Shown one piece after another: positions 15,774-24,811 of a stretch of 64,000 nt of DNA. The translations under genes were made by a program, and so were the position numbers. The notes under the pieces are model-generated. The model did no database searches and was not told where the DNA came from. It was given only the letters and a program-made list of their open reading frames with translations. Within the stretch, counting starts at the first letter, position 1. Every line of letters starts with the position of its first letter. Source of the stretch: Pseudomonadota bacterium (GTDB lineage Bacteria > Pseudomonadota > Gammaproteobacteria > Steroidobacterales > Steroidobacteraceae); assembly GCA_016704655.1 (NCBI GenBank), contig JADIZR010000006.1, positions 124,001-188,000 of the forward strand, read 5' to 3'.

Positions 15774-16876
15774 TGACCACGCAGCGCCCTGAGCTCGGTC
15801 GCACCACGTTGTCCGTCCTGTTCATCGGCGGACTGATTGGTGGTTCGCTGTGGATCCTGTCGCCGTTCCTGGGCGCCTTCGTCTGGGCGACGATGATCGT
15901 CGTGGCAACCTGGCCGATGCTGCGTCGCGTCCAACGCTTGTGCGGGGGGCATCGCGCACCGGCAGTCGCCGTCATGTCGCTCGGCCTGCTCGCTATCCTG
16001 ATAGTACCGCTCGGCGTCGCGCTGCAGGCGTTGCTCGGTCGTGTCGACGAACTCGCCGTGCTGCTCGCCCGACTGCCGGAACTGCAACTGCCCGCGGCGC
16101 CGGAGTGGCTCAACCGGGTTCCACTAGTCGGCGAGCGCGTCCAGGCGGCATGGAACCGCCTCGTAGAGGAAGGTTTTGCTGATGTCCTGGCTCAGGCGCA
16201 GCCGTACCTGCGCACGGCTGCCGCCTGGCTCGCGAAGCAAGCCGGCAGTTTCGCGCTGCTCCTCGTGCAGTTCGGCCTGATCGTGGTCCTGACCGCTGTG
16301 CTTTACGCTGGTGGCGAAGCCTGGGCGGCGTGGATTCGCGGATTCGCGCGCAGGCTTGCCGACGAGCAGGGCGACCGCATGGTCGTGCTGGCGGGCCAGG
16401 CAATTCGCGGTGTCGCACTCGGGGTCGTGGTCACGGCGCTGGTGCAATCGATCCTTGGCGGTATCGGGCTGGTCATCGTCGGGGTGCCGTTTGCCGGGGT
16501 ACTGACGGCGATCATGTTCGCGCTGTGCATCGTCCAGCTCGGGCCATTTCTCGTGTTGATCGGGGCGACCATCTGGGCGTACACGACCCTGGGATCCGGC
16601 TGGGGGACGTTCATGCTGGTGTGGACGATGGTGGTCGGCACCATGGACAATTTCCTGCGGCCGCTGCTGATCCGGCGGGGCGCCGACCTGCCGCTGCTGC
16701 TGATCTTCGCCGGCGTTATCGGTGGGCTGATCGCCTTCGGCGTCGTCGGAATTTTCGTTGGACCGGTCGTGCTGGCCGTGGCCTACACTCTGCTCGACAG
16801 CTGGATTGCAGCTGATTCGCGCGAAGAACCTGTCACGCTGAACGCCGGCGCCGAAGCCGGGCAATCAAAACAATGA
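15773..16876 (+). CDS. AI-2E/PerM-family permease
   Basis: The 367-residue protein is an eight-helix AI-2E transporter family (UPF0118) membrane protein, similar in layout to E. coli YdiK/PerM. N-terminal helices (VLFIGGLIGGSLWILSPFLG) are followed by a soluble amphipathic region (about 95-165) and a C-terminal helical bundle with GGIGLVIVGVPFAGVLTA and the conserved DNFLRPLLIRRGADLP. Family members move small metabolites or ions, often by proton or sodium exchange; AI-2 itself is not implied. It is the first of four closely spaced genes (permease, DUF3302, HlyD, OMF), so it may be the inner-membrane part of an export system. Confidence 0.88.
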   Translation: MTTQRPELGRTTLSVLFIGGLIGGSLWILSPFLGAFVWATMIVVATWPMLRRVQRLCGGHRAPAVAVMSLGLLAILIVPLGVALQALLGRVDELAVLLARLPELQLPAAPEWLNRVPLVGERVQAAWNRLVEEGFADVLAQAQPYLRTAAAWLAKQAGSFALLLVQFGLIVVLTAVLYAGGEAWAAWIRGFARRLADEQGDRMVVLAGQAIRGVALGVVVTALVQSILGGIGLVIVGVPFAGVLTAIMFALCIVQLGPFLVLIGATIWAYTTLGSGWGTFMLVWTMVVGTMDNFLRPLLIRRGADLPLLLIFAGVIGGLIAFGVVGIFVGPVVLAVAYTLLDSWIAADSREEPVTLNAGAEAGQSKQ

Positions 16877-16901
16877 AATGCATCAGCAGGCGAGGATTGC
16901 G

Positions 16902-17465
16902 ATGACTCACCTACCCTCCAACAGGACCCTGCCGGCGCGCATCGGCCTGCGGGTCGCGTCACTGGCTGCATTGCTCGCTGCCCTGCCGGCGCACGCCTCG
17001 TTCCTGCAAGGCGATGCGCTGGCCAAGGCGGCCAACGTAATCGCGCTGGTGGTGATCGTCCTGGTTCCGATCATCGCCATCGTGGTCTTCTGGCTCGTCC
17101 ATATCCTGCCCGAAAAGATCGCGCACAAGCGACATCATCCGCAGCAGGAGGCTATCCAGGTGCTGTGCCTGCTGTCACTGGTATTCGGCGGCCTGCTCTG
17201 GCCGCTCGCGTGGCTGTGGGCCTACAGCAAGCCGGTGTTGCACAAGCTGGCCTACGGCACGGACAAGCACGACGACTACTACGCCGATGTGGCCGAGAAG
17301 CGCAGCAATGAATCGCGTCACATGCACGACGTCGTCCTGCGCTTGCGCACCGACCTCGACCGGCTGCTGGCGCAGGGCGGCGCGCCGGATGAGCTGACAT
17401 CGGTCCGCGACCAGTTAGCAGCACTCGAGCCGCGGCTGGCGGGTCCGGGGGAGGGGGCACGCTGA
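16902..17465 (+). CDS. DUF3302 (YibI-like) membrane protein
   Basis: The 187-residue protein has two or three membrane segments (LAALPAHASFLQGDA..., VIALVVIVLVPIIAIVVFWL and VLCLLSLVFGGLLWPLAWLW) and a C-terminal soluble coiled region (RSNESRHMHDVVLRLRTDLD). The HILPEKIAHKRHHPQ segment between membrane helices is typical of DUF3302. In E. coli yibI of this family precedes yibH, an HlyD-like adaptor, exactly as here: the stop TGA overlaps the next ATG. GAGGA precedes the chosen start at 16902. Its function is unknown; it is probably a small partner of the adaptor, like AaeX for AaeA. Confidence 0.85.
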   Translation: MTHLPSNRTLPARIGLRVASLAALLAALPAHASFLQGDALAKAANVIALVVIVLVPIIAIVVFWLVHILPEKIAHKRHHPQQEAIQVLCLLSLVFGGLLWPLAWLWAYSKPVLHKLAYGTDKHDDYYADVAEKRSNESRHMHDVVLRLRTDLDRLLAQGGAPDELTSVRDQLAALEPRLAGPGEGAR

Positions 17466-18604
17466 TGGAAGTCCTCCTGCTCGGCATCTACAGCTTTTTC
17501 GTCTGGCTGATCTTCATCAAGTTCAAGTGGCTGCCCTGGAACACGGTGAGCCAGGTCACCGTCGCGATCATCCCGATCGTCGCGATGGCGGCGATGATCC
17601 TCACCTTGAACGTCGTGGCGCCGTCGTCCGCCGACGTGCGGGTTTTCAAGTACACGGTCCCGATCGTCTCGCAGGTGCGTGGCCGGGTGATTGAAGTTCC
17701 CGTGGAAGAGGGCAACCGCCTGGTGAAGAAGGGCGACGTGCTTTTCCGTGTCGACCCGACGCCATACCAGCTGACCGTGAACAGCCTGATGGCCCAGCTC
17801 GTCGGCGCCAAGGGCGGCGGCGAACAATTGCGCGAGCAGTTGCGCTCTGCGGCCGGCAATACCGCGGCGATCCGTTCGCGAATCAAGCTCATGCAGACCC
17901 GCGTTCAGCAGAACCGGGAGCTTGCGGCTACCGGGGCCGGCAATCGCTTCGACCTCGAGCAGTCCGAGACCGACCTGCGGGACCTCGATGCGCAGTTGAG
18001 CACGGCCATGGCTAACGAGGCGCAGGTCCGCGCCCAGTTGTCCGCGACAGTGGGCGGCGACATTGCCTCGGTCGCCAAGATCAAGGCCGACCTGGCCAAC
18101 GCGGAATGGGAACTCGAGCAGACCACGGTGCTGTCACCTTGTGACTGCTATGTCATCAACCTCGCGCTGCGTCCCGGTGCGTTCGTGGCCGGCATGCCCG
18201 TCAACCCGGTGATGACGCTCGTCGAATCAGACGGTCAAGTCGTCGCGCTGTTCAATCAGAACGAACTGCACCAGGTGGCGCCTGGCAATTACGCCGAGTT
18301 CTCGCTCAAGACGAGCCCTGGACGCATCGTGCGGGCCAAGGTCGATTCGGTCATCTGGGCGCAGGGCATGGGCCAGATGCAGCAGAGCGGCACGATACCT
18401 ATGACGGGAGTGCTGGCGGCGCCGCCCAACCGGTTCGCGGTCAAGTTCGACATCGAGGACGCCGACAAGGGCCTGCTCATCGCGGCCGGCGCGGCAGGCC
18501 ACGCGGCGATCTATACGGAGCACGGCAAGATGATACACATCGTGCGCATGGTCATCCTGCGCGTCGGTGCGTACACGGACTATCTCATCCTCAAGTTGCA
18601 TTGA
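17465..18604 (+). CDS. HlyD-family membrane-fusion protein (YibH-like)
   Basis: The 379-residue periplasmic adaptor would bridge an inner-membrane transporter and an outer-membrane channel. Two N-terminal hydrophobic segments are followed by the first half of a biotinyl-lipoyl-like domain (VSQVRGRVIEVPVEEGNRLV), a coiled-coil hairpin (about 100-220), the second lipoyl half (LSPCDCYVINLALRPGAFV) and a beta-barrel domain. The double N-terminal hydrophobic region is the form seen in YibH rather than in RND adaptors. It overlaps the DUF3302 gene by one base, and the OMF gene starts 5 bases after its stop. Confidence 0.9.
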   Translation: MEVLLLGIYSFFVWLIFIKFKWLPWNTVSQVTVAIIPIVAMAAMILTLNVVAPSSADVRVFKYTVPIVSQVRGRVIEVPVEEGNRLVKKGDVLFRVDPTPYQLTVNSLMAQLVGAKGGGEQLREQLRSAAGNTAAIRSRIKLMQTRVQQNRELAATGAGNRFDLEQSETDLRDLDAQLSTAMANEAQVRAQLSATVGGDIASVAKIKADLANAEWELEQTTVLSPCDCYVINLALRPGAFVAGMPVNPVMTLVESDGQVVALFNQNELHQVAPGNYAEFSLKTSPGRIVRAKVDSVIWAQGMGQMQQSGTIPMTGVLAAPPNRFAVKFDIEDADKGLLIAAGAAGHAAIYTEHGKMIHIVRMVILRVGAYTDYLILKLH

Positions 18605-18608
18605 TGCC

Positions 18609-20024
18609 ATGAGCATGCGCGACACGACGTTGGGGCTGGCGGTGCTCGCCTTGCTCTCGGCCTGTGCGCTGGAGCCGGCCCCAAAGCCGGCGGATTACCG
18701 CGTCGAAGCGCTTGCCGGCGTGCATCCTCCTGACGAGTGGACGGCGGACGGCGCGACGACGGGGCCAGTAGCACGTGCGTGGGTCGCGACGTTCGGTGAT
18801 TCGCAGCTCGATGCGTTGGTGACCGAAGCGATCGCGAACAACCTCGACCTGAAGGTTGCCGCGGCTCGCGTGCAGGTCGCCGCCGAGTACGTGAAGCTTG
18901 CCGATTCGACGCTGTGGCCGCAGGTCAACCTTATGGCCCGTGGCGGCGGCAAGATGGGCGGTGACTCGAGCGGACTCAACGGTGCCGGGCTGTACGCAAA
19001 CTGGGAGCTCGACCTTTGGGGCCGGGTGCGGTCAGCTCGCGCGAGCACGGAGGCAACCTTCGAGTCCGCTGTGGCGGATGCCGAATACGCGCGGCAGTCG
19101 GTCGCGGCGCTGGTGGCCAAAGCCTACTTCCTCGCGGTCGAGGCAACGTTGCAGGCACGACTGGCCGAGGACACCGTCGCTACGTCGCAGCAATTGGTAA
19201 CGTTCGCGGAACAGCGCCAGCGCGTCGGCAAGGGTGATGGCTACGACTCGGCGATAGCGCGTGGCAGCGTTGAAAGCCTGCGTGACACGGTCGAAAAGCT
19301 GACACTTTCGCGCAACCAGGCGTTGCGAGCGCTGGAAGCACTGGTCGGGCGTTACCCCGTGGCCGATTTGGAGGTTGCTACGCAGTTGGCGCAACAGCCG
19401 GGGCCCGTGCCGGCCGGCCTGCCGTCGGAGTTGCTGGAGCGTCGTCCGGACGTCATCGCAGCCGAAAAGCGTGTCGCGGCAGCGTTCTACTCCGTCCAGG
19501 AAGCCAAGGCAGCCAGGCTGCCGAGCATCGCGCTGACGGCATCGGTCATCGACATTTCGAGCGACTTGTTCGTCCTCAAGAACAGCGATAACCCGATCTG
19601 GAGTGGGGGCGCGAGCCTGTTGCAGCCGGTGTTCAATGCAGGTGCCCTGCAGACCCAGGTCCGCATCCGCACGGCCGAGCAGAAGCGGTCGATAGCCGAG
19701 TACGGGCAGGTCGGTGCCCGCGCATTTGCGGAAGTCGAAGACGCCCTCGCAGCCGAGTTTACTGCCAGTCGGCGCGAGGCAATCCTGCTCCGCGCGGTGG
19801 CCGAGAACCAGGCGGCGCTGGAGTTCGGGCAACAACGCTTCAAGGTCGGCTCCGGTGATATGCGGGCGGTTTCGCAGCAGCAACTCGCCGTAAACGGCAC
19901 GACGTCCGCGTTGCTGCGAGTACAGTCAGAGCGACTCGTCCAGCGCGTCAACTTGTACCTGGCCCTTGGCGGCGGATTCGAAGCGGTACCGGCTGCCCCG
20001 CCGGTCCCGCAAGCGAAGGAGTAG
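18609..20024 (+). CDS. TolC-type outer-membrane factor lipoprotein (NodT family)
   Basis: The 471-residue protein is an outer-membrane channel of the NodT/OprM type. The lipobox LSAC places the acylated cysteine at position 19 after a short hydrophobic signal. Two OEP domains follow, with WELDLWGRVRSARAST near 135-150 and LLERRPDVIAAEKRV at the start of the second repeat. Such channels join an adaptor and an inner-membrane pump. The adaptor gene lies directly upstream, while no RND, MFS or ABC pump is beside it; the AI-2E-type permease is the only inner-membrane transporter in the run. Confidence 0.92.
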   Translation: MSMRDTTLGLAVLALLSACALEPAPKPADYRVEALAGVHPPDEWTADGATTGPVARAWVATFGDSQLDALVTEAIANNLDLKVAAARVQVAAEYVKLADSTLWPQVNLMARGGGKMGGDSSGLNGAGLYANWELDLWGRVRSARASTEATFESAVADAEYARQSVAALVAKAYFLAVEATLQARLAEDTVATSQQLVTFAEQRQRVGKGDGYDSAIARGSVESLRDTVEKLTLSRNQALRALEALVGRYPVADLEVATQLAQQPGPVPAGLPSELLERRPDVIAAEKRVAAAFYSVQEAKAARLPSIALTASVIDISSDLFVLKNSDNPIWSGGASLLQPVFNAGALQTQVRIRTAEQKRSIAEYGQVGARAFAEVEDALAAEFTASRREAILLRAVAENQAALEFGQQRFKVGSGDMRAVSQQQLAVNGTTSALLRVQSERLVQRVNLYLALGGGFEAVPAAPPVPQAKE

Positions 20025-20027
20025 GTC

Positions 20028-21095
20028 ATTCACGGCCGATCGAACATTCTGAGCGTTGCGACGCTTGTCGCAATGTGGGGCAGTGCCGCGTCATCGCACG
20101 CAGCGGACCTGCCGAACATCCACGTGCTTGCCACGGGCGGCACGATCGCGGGCGCGCAGGCGAGCGCGACCGACTACGGCTACAAGTCCGGCGCCTACGA
20201 CGTGACTACACTGCTTAACGCCGTGCCAAACCTTGGCAAGCTGGCCGTGATCACGGGTGAGCAGGTCGCGAACATCGGCAGCCAGGACATGAACGACGAG
20301 GTCTGGCTGAAGCTCGCGAAACGCGTCAATGCGGTCCTCGCGGAATCCGGCACCGACGGCGTCCTGATCACGCACGGCACGGACACGCTCGAGGAGACGA
20401 GCTATTTCCTGTCGCTGGTCACTAAGAGTGACAAGCCGGTGGTGATGGTGGGTTCGATGCGGCCCGCCACGGCCATCAGCGCCGACGGCCCCGGCAACAT
20501 CTACAACGGCGTGGCCGTGGTCTCCGACCCGCGCGCAAAGGGCAAGGGCACATTGGTCTGCCTGAACGACGAGTTCCACTATGCGCGCAACGTCATGAAG
20601 ACCGACACGACCAGCGTGCAGACATTCCAGAGCCTGAACCGCGGGCCGGCCGGAGTCGTCCACACCGGCAAGGTCATGTGGTTCGAGCCGATGGACAGGA
20701 AGCAGGGCAACGCCACTGAGTTCTCGGTGAACGGGCTCGACAAGCTGCCGCGTGTGGACGTGATTTATGCTCACGCCAACATGAGCGCCGACCTCATCGA
20801 TGCGGCCATCAGGAACGGCGCGCAGGGCCTGGTGATCGCGGGCGTAGGTGACGGCAACATGACGACTCCGGCACTCGACTTGCTCACCAAAGCAGCGAAG
20901 AACGGCATCGTCGTGGTCCGCAGCACGCGCCTGGCCGCGGGCATCGTGCTCCGTAACAACGAGGTCAATGACGACGAAAACGGCTTCATCGCCTCGGGCG
21001 AACTGAACCCGGCCAAGTCGCGCGTGCTGCTGCAACTGGCGTTGACCAGGACGACGGACCCGGTTCGCATTCAGCAGATGTTCTACGAGTATTGA
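20028..21095 (+). CDS. ansB: Exported L-asparaginase, type II
   Basis: The enzyme hydrolyses asparagine to aspartate and ammonia. It carries ATGGTIAG (first catalytic Thr), HGTDTLEET (second catalytic Thr with its Asp) and a KTDTTSVQTF segment of the type II family. The first ATG in frame (20073) falls inside the signal peptide. Starting at an ATT (20028), which lies six bases after AAGGAG, gives a complete signal peptide of 25 residues (HGRSNILSVATLVAMWG... cleavage near SHA-ADLP) and 355 residues in total. I therefore prefer the ATT start, or an ATG misread as ATT. Like the glutaminase, it should act in the periplasm. It follows the OMF gene by three bases and precedes ackA. Confidence 0.92.
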   Translation: MHGRSNILSVATLVAMWGSAASSHAADLPNIHVLATGGTIAGAQASATDYGYKSGAYDVTTLLNAVPNLGKLAVITGEQVANIGSQDMNDEVWLKLAKRVNAVLAESGTDGVLITHGTDTLEETSYFLSLVTKSDKPVVMVGSMRPATAISADGPGNIYNGVAVVSDPRAKGKGTLVCLNDEFHYARNVMKTDTTSVQTFQSLNRGPAGVVHTGKVMWFEPMDRKQGNATEFSVNGLDKLPRVDVIYAHANMSADLIDAAIRNGAQGLVIAGVGDGNMTTPALDLLTKAAKNGIVVVRSTRLAAGIVLRNNEVNDDENGFIASGELNPAKSRVLLQLALTRTTDPVRIQQMFYEY

Positions 21096-21116
21096 TCTCG
21101 CAGGGCGGGCTGAGCC

Positions 21117-22328
21117 ATGAATAATTCGATTCCGGCAGACGTCGTCCTGGTGCTGAACGCGGGCTCCTCCAGCCTGAAGTTCGCGATGTATCCGTGTGTC
21201 GGGGCGCGCGCGTGGCAGGCCCTGGGGCGCGGCCAGATCGAGGGCATCGGCTCGACACCGCGGATGTCCGCGAAGACGGCGGACGGCAGCAGGCTGCCGG
21301 TGCCGGAACTTGCCACGACGCTCGCCGATGGCCGGGCCGCGCTCGCCTTGCTCGTGGAGTGGCTGAACGAAACGTTTGCCGGTGCTCGCATCGTCGGCGT
21401 CGGGCACCGTGTCGTGCATGGCGGGTCGGACCACAGGAATCCCGTGATCGTTACGCCGACCCTGCTCGACGAGTTGCGCAAGCTCGAACCGCTGGCCCCG
21501 TTGCACCAGCCCTACAACCTCGGTGCGATCGACGCCGTGGCGCAGCGCCTGCCCGGCGTGCCACAGGTGGCGTGCTTCGATACCAGTTTCCATCGCGGCC
21601 AGCCGGCGGTTGCGGAACTGGTGCCGCTGCCCGCGGAGCTGCGCCAAGGCGGCCTGCAGCGCTATGGTTTCCATGGCCTGTCGTACGAATACATTGCATC
21701 CGTGCTACCGGATATTGCGCCGGCAGTTGCTTCGGGGCGAGTGATCGTCGCCCATCTCGGCAGCGGTGCCAGCCTGTGCGCCCTGCGTGAGCGCCGCAGT
21801 GTGGACAGCTCGCTCGGATTCACGGCGCTGGATGGGCTCTGCATGGGAACGCGTCCGGGAGCCCTCGACCCTGGGGTGGTGCTTTACCTCTTCCAGGGCC
21901 TAGGCATGTCGGCCAAGGAAGTCGAGACCGTGCTGTACAAGCGCTCCGGCCTGCTCGGCATCTCCGGTATCAGCAACGACATGCGCGACCTGCTCGCGAG
22001 CGATGCGGCCAGTGCCAGGTTGGCCATCGACTACTTCGTCTACCGCGCTGCGCGCGAGATCGGAGCGTTGACCGCCGTGCTCGGCGGGCTGGACGCCATC
22101 GTGTTCACGGCAGGCATCGGCGAGCACTCTGCAGTGGTGCGGCGAAAGATCTGCGAGGCATCCGCCTGGCTCGGGCTGCAACTCGACCGGGCGGCCAACG
22201 ACGCGCACGCAACCTGCATCTCATCGGCAAACAGCAAGGTGTCCGCCTGGATGATTCCGACCAACGAGGAACTCATGATCGCGCGGCACACCGGGCGCCT
22301 GCTGGGACTCGCCGGCGCGAGCCCGTAG
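21117..22328 (+). CDS. ackA: Acetate kinase
   Basis: The 403-residue cytoplasmic enzyme interconverts acetate plus ATP with acetyl phosphate. It has all signature segments: LVLNAGSSSLKF near the start, HRVVHGG, CFDTSFH, GFHGLSYEY, and HLGSGASLCAL for the phosphate-binding loop, with FTAGIGEHS near the end. No phosphotransacetylase gene is nearby. It starts 21 bases after the asparaginase stop and is the last gene of this plus-strand run, convergent with the lipoprotein gene. With isocitrate lyase at the window start it fits acetate use, but the operon link to deamidases is unusual. Confidence 0.93.
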   Translation: MNNSIPADVVLVLNAGSSSLKFAMYPCVGARAWQALGRGQIEGIGSTPRMSAKTADGSRLPVPELATTLADGRAALALLVEWLNETFAGARIVGVGHRVVHGGSDHRNPVIVTPTLLDELRKLEPLAPLHQPYNLGAIDAVAQRLPGVPQVACFDTSFHRGQPAVAELVPLPAELRQGGLQRYGFHGLSYEYIASVLPDIAPAVASGRVIVAHLGSGASLCALRERRSVDSSLGFTALDGLCMGTRPGALDPGVVLYLFQGLGMSAKEVETVLYKRSGLLGISGISNDMRDLLASDAASARLAIDYFVYRAAREIGALTAVLGGLDAIVFTAGIGEHSAVVRRKICEASAWLGLQLDRAANDAHATCISSANSKVSAWMIPTNEELMIARHTGRLLGLAGASP

Positions 22329-22382
22329 TCGGCAGCAGGTACCGCGAGTGCAAGCGCGGCTCGCAATCGCGCGCGAATGCCT

Positions 22383-22796
22383 CTAGCGTCTGCCTCGCGG
22401 CATCGGCCGCGGTGCAGGCCGGGGTGACGGTCGACTGGTGGGCCGACTGACGTTCGAGGGCCGCGTCGATGGCATCGGTGCAGGTTTCGTCGACGGCCGG
22501 TCCCCGTAGGCGGGAAGCGTGGAAGGTCGGTCGGGACGGTTGCCCGCAGCGCCTCCATTGCCCGGTCGATCCGGCGGCACCACCACGACCGGCGGATATC
22601 CGCCAGGGTAATAGCCTGGGTAATAGCCACCGCCGTAATAGCCACCGTAACCATAGCCAACGCTCACGCTGGTGGAGACTCCGCTGTAGCTGGAGTCGCC
22701 GCCGTCGCTGGCACACCCGCCGAGCGAGATAAGGGCCGTTGCGACAGCCGACAGAATCGCCAGGCGGGCCAGGAGCACGTTGTTGCGCGAGCTCAT
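22383..22796 (-). CDS. Gly/Tyr- and Pro/Arg-rich lipoprotein
   Basis: The 137-residue protein has a lipoprotein signal with LGGC (C28). The mature part has a Gly/Tyr-rich segment (GYGYGGYYGGGYYPGYYPGG), a VVVVPPDRPG turn, then a basic Pro/Arg/Ser-rich tail. This low-complexity make-up is common in surface-exposed lipoproteins but gives no function. Its ATG overlaps the stop of the upstream VOC gene as ATGA, so the two are translationally coupled. The start was chosen for that overlap and for the lipobox. Confidence 0.65.
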   Translation of the reverse strand: MSSRNNVLLARLAILSAVATALISLGGCASDGGDSSYSGVSTSVSVGYGYGGYYGGGYYPGYYPGGYPPVVVVPPDRPGNGGAAGNRPDRPSTLPAYGDRPSTKPAPMPSTRPSNVSRPTSRPSPRPAPRPMPRGRR

Positions 22797-23704
22797 GGCT
22801 GCGTCTCCGGGGCCGGCAGTTGCACAATGCCGACGGGAGCCCCCGTGGGATCGGCGATGATCGCCACCGTCGCGAGATTCAGCGCGACTGGTTCCAGGAC
22901 TACCTTGCCACCCGCGGCCCTGGCCGCCGCGACCGATGCCCCCGCGTTGGCAACGCGAATGTAGGGCAGCCAGGTGGCACTCAATTTCTCGTTGTACTTC
23001 TGCATGATGCCGGCGCGCGCGAGCCCACCCGAGAGCAGGCGCAGGCCGCTGCGTGGACCGTCGTCTGCGACCGGCGCTGTTTCGTAGCTGATAACGGCAC
23101 GATAAAATTCGGCTGCCTTTTCGACGTCCGCGGTCCAGAGGTCGACCCAGTACCATTCGTTGAGGTCGCCGGCGTAGTCGAGCGGGTCACCGTTCTTCGA
23201 CTTGACGACCCCGAACAGCACGCCTTCCGGATCCTTGAAAACGGCCGTTTCGCCGCGTTCGCCCAGCATGACGGGTGCGTAGACGACCTTGCCGCCACCA
23301 GCGGTCACGGCGGCCGCGGCGGCCTTGACGTCGTCGACCGAGATCAGCCCGACCCAGCGCGCGGAAGGCGTCTTGCCCTTCATCGCCCGCTGGTCGAACA
23401 CCATGCCGCCGATCGGCAGGCCGTCGGCGAGGGCCAGCGTGTAGGTGTCGCGGTCGTCGTCGCCCCCGTAGGTCTCGAAAGTCCAGCCGAACACCTTGCC
23501 GTAGAACCCGGCGGCAGCGGCGACGTCGGACGTCACCAGGTCGCCCCAGACGAAACGGCCCGGAGTGTGCTGGCCCGTGGGGGGGTCAACGATCGGCGGC
23601 CAGAAGCGATCACCCGCCTGGGCAGTGAGTGCCAACAGGCAGGCGAGCATGGCCAGCCACCAGCGACCGCTGGTGCCGCGCCGTGCGAGCGAGGAATCGG
23701 TCAT
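22793..23704 (-). CDS. Exported VOC (glyoxalase-fold) protein with two domains
   Basis: The 303-residue protein has a signal peptide (WWLAMLACLLALTAQAGD) followed by two vicinal-oxygen-chelate modules, each opening with a PGRFVWGDL or YWVDLW strand and an AAGFYGKVFGW or AAEFYRAVI helix. Such modules pair to form a metal-binding or ligand-binding cup. The family covers glyoxalases, dioxygenases and binding proteins, so no reaction can be assigned. Export is unusual for the family. It lies 71 bases downstream of the cysteine-synthase homologue and overlaps the lipoprotein gene. Confidence 0.75.
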   Translation of the reverse strand: MTDSSLARRGTSGRWWLAMLACLLALTAQAGDRFWPPIVDPPTGQHTPGRFVWGDLVTSDVAAAAGFYGKVFGWTFETYGGDDDRDTYTLALADGLPIGGMVFDQRAMKGKTPSARWVGLISVDDVKAAAAAVTAGGGKVVYAPVMLGERGETAVFKDPEGVLFGVVKSKNGDPLDYAGDLNEWYWVDLWTADVEKAAEFYRAVISYETAPVADDGPRSGLRLLSGGLARAGIMQKYNEKLSATWLPYIRVANAGASVAAARAAGGKVVLEPVALNLATVAIIADPTGAPVGIVQLPAPETQP

Positions 23705-23775
23705 GTCGAGCAGGCCCCCGGGGCGATCATTCGTGAAGTTGCGCGACTATAGCGCGATCCCGGCACAACGAGCAG

Positions 23776-24762
23776 CTAGCCGGCGTACTGCAGCAGCCCC
23801 TTGGTTTCGAGCCATTCGCGGTTGTAGAACCGCGAGACGTACTTGTGCCCGCCATCGCACAGGATCGTGACGATGGTATGCCCCGGACCGAGGTCGCGTG
23901 CGACACGAATCGCGGCAGCGACATTCGTGCCGCTGGTGGCTCCAAGGAAGAAGCCTTCCTCCCGCAGCAGCCCGTAGGTCGTGCGGACGATCTCCGGGTC
24001 CTCGACTTGTACTGCATCGTCGATCGGCGAGTCCTCGAGGTTGGCGGTGATGCGACCGATGCCGATGCCCTCGGTCACGGCGCTGGAACCGGACGACTTC
24101 AGTTCACCATGCTTCACCCAGTGGTGCAGGGCGCTGCCCATCGGATCGGCCAGCACGATGCGCACCGCAGGACTCTGCTCCTTCAGGTAACGGGAAACGC
24201 CACCGAGCGTGCCGCCGGTCCCGGTGGCGCAGGTGAACGCGTCGATGCGTCCCTGCGTATCACGCCAGATTTCGGGGCCGGTGGTGCCGTAGTGCGCGTC
24301 ACGATTCGCGGTATTGTCGAACTGGTTGCCGATGGCTGCGCCAAGTTCTTCGGCTACCTTCGGTGCCAGCTTCTGATAGTGATTCGGGTCGGCGTAGGGC
24401 ACGGTCTTGACGACGCGCACTTCGGCGCCCAGCGTGCGCAGCAGCGCCGCCTTCTCCGGCGACTGGTTGTCGGGCATCACGATCACGCACTTGTAGCCGC
24501 GTGCATTGCAGAGATGCGCGAAGCCGATGCCGGTATTGCCCGCCGTGCCTTCGACGAACGTGCCGCCCGGCGCGATCAAACCGCGGCGCTCGGCGTCATC
24601 GAGGATGCCGCGGGCCGCACGATCCTTGACGGAGCCGCCCGGGTTGAGGAACTCGGCCTTGCCGAGAATTTCGCAGCCGGTGGCATCGCTGGCGCGACGC
24701 AGGCGGATCAGCGGCGTGTTGCCGATCGTGGGGGTGAGACCGTCGCGTATTTCCTGGTGCAT
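23776..24762 (-). CDS. cysK: Cysteine synthase A homologue
   Basis: The 328-residue PLP enzyme belongs to the O-acetylserine sulfhydrylase/cystathionine beta-synthase group. The PLP lysine is K46 in GGSVKDR, the substrate loop reads GTAGNTG (72-78) where classical CysK has TSGNTG, and ATGTGGT binds the PLP phosphate. The Ser-to-Ala change in the substrate loop could mean a slightly different substrate, though a GTAGNTG form also occurs in annotated cysteine synthases. It follows soxG by 49 bases on the same strand. Glycine from sarcosine plus methylene-THF yields serine, a cysteine precursor, which would explain the linkage. Confidence 0.82.
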   Translation of the reverse strand: MHQEIRDGLTPTIGNTPLIRLRRASDATGCEILGKAEFLNPGGSVKDRAARGILDDAERRGLIAPGGTFVEGTAGNTGIGFAHLCNARGYKCVIVMPDNQSPEKAALLRTLGAEVRVVKTVPYADPNHYQKLAPKVAEELGAAIGNQFDNTANRDAHYGTTGPEIWRDTQGRIDAFTCATGTGGTLGGVSRYLKEQSPAVRIVLADPMGSALHHWVKHGELKSSGSSAVTEGIGIGRITANLEDSPIDDAVQVEDPEIVRTTYGLLREEGFFLGATSGTNVAAAIRVARDLGPGHTIVTILCDGGHKYVSRFYNREWLETKGLLQYAG

Positions 24763-24811
24763 TGCAGTGAACCTTTAACGGCCGGCCAGGCGTTCCTGGT
24801 ACGTATGGACG

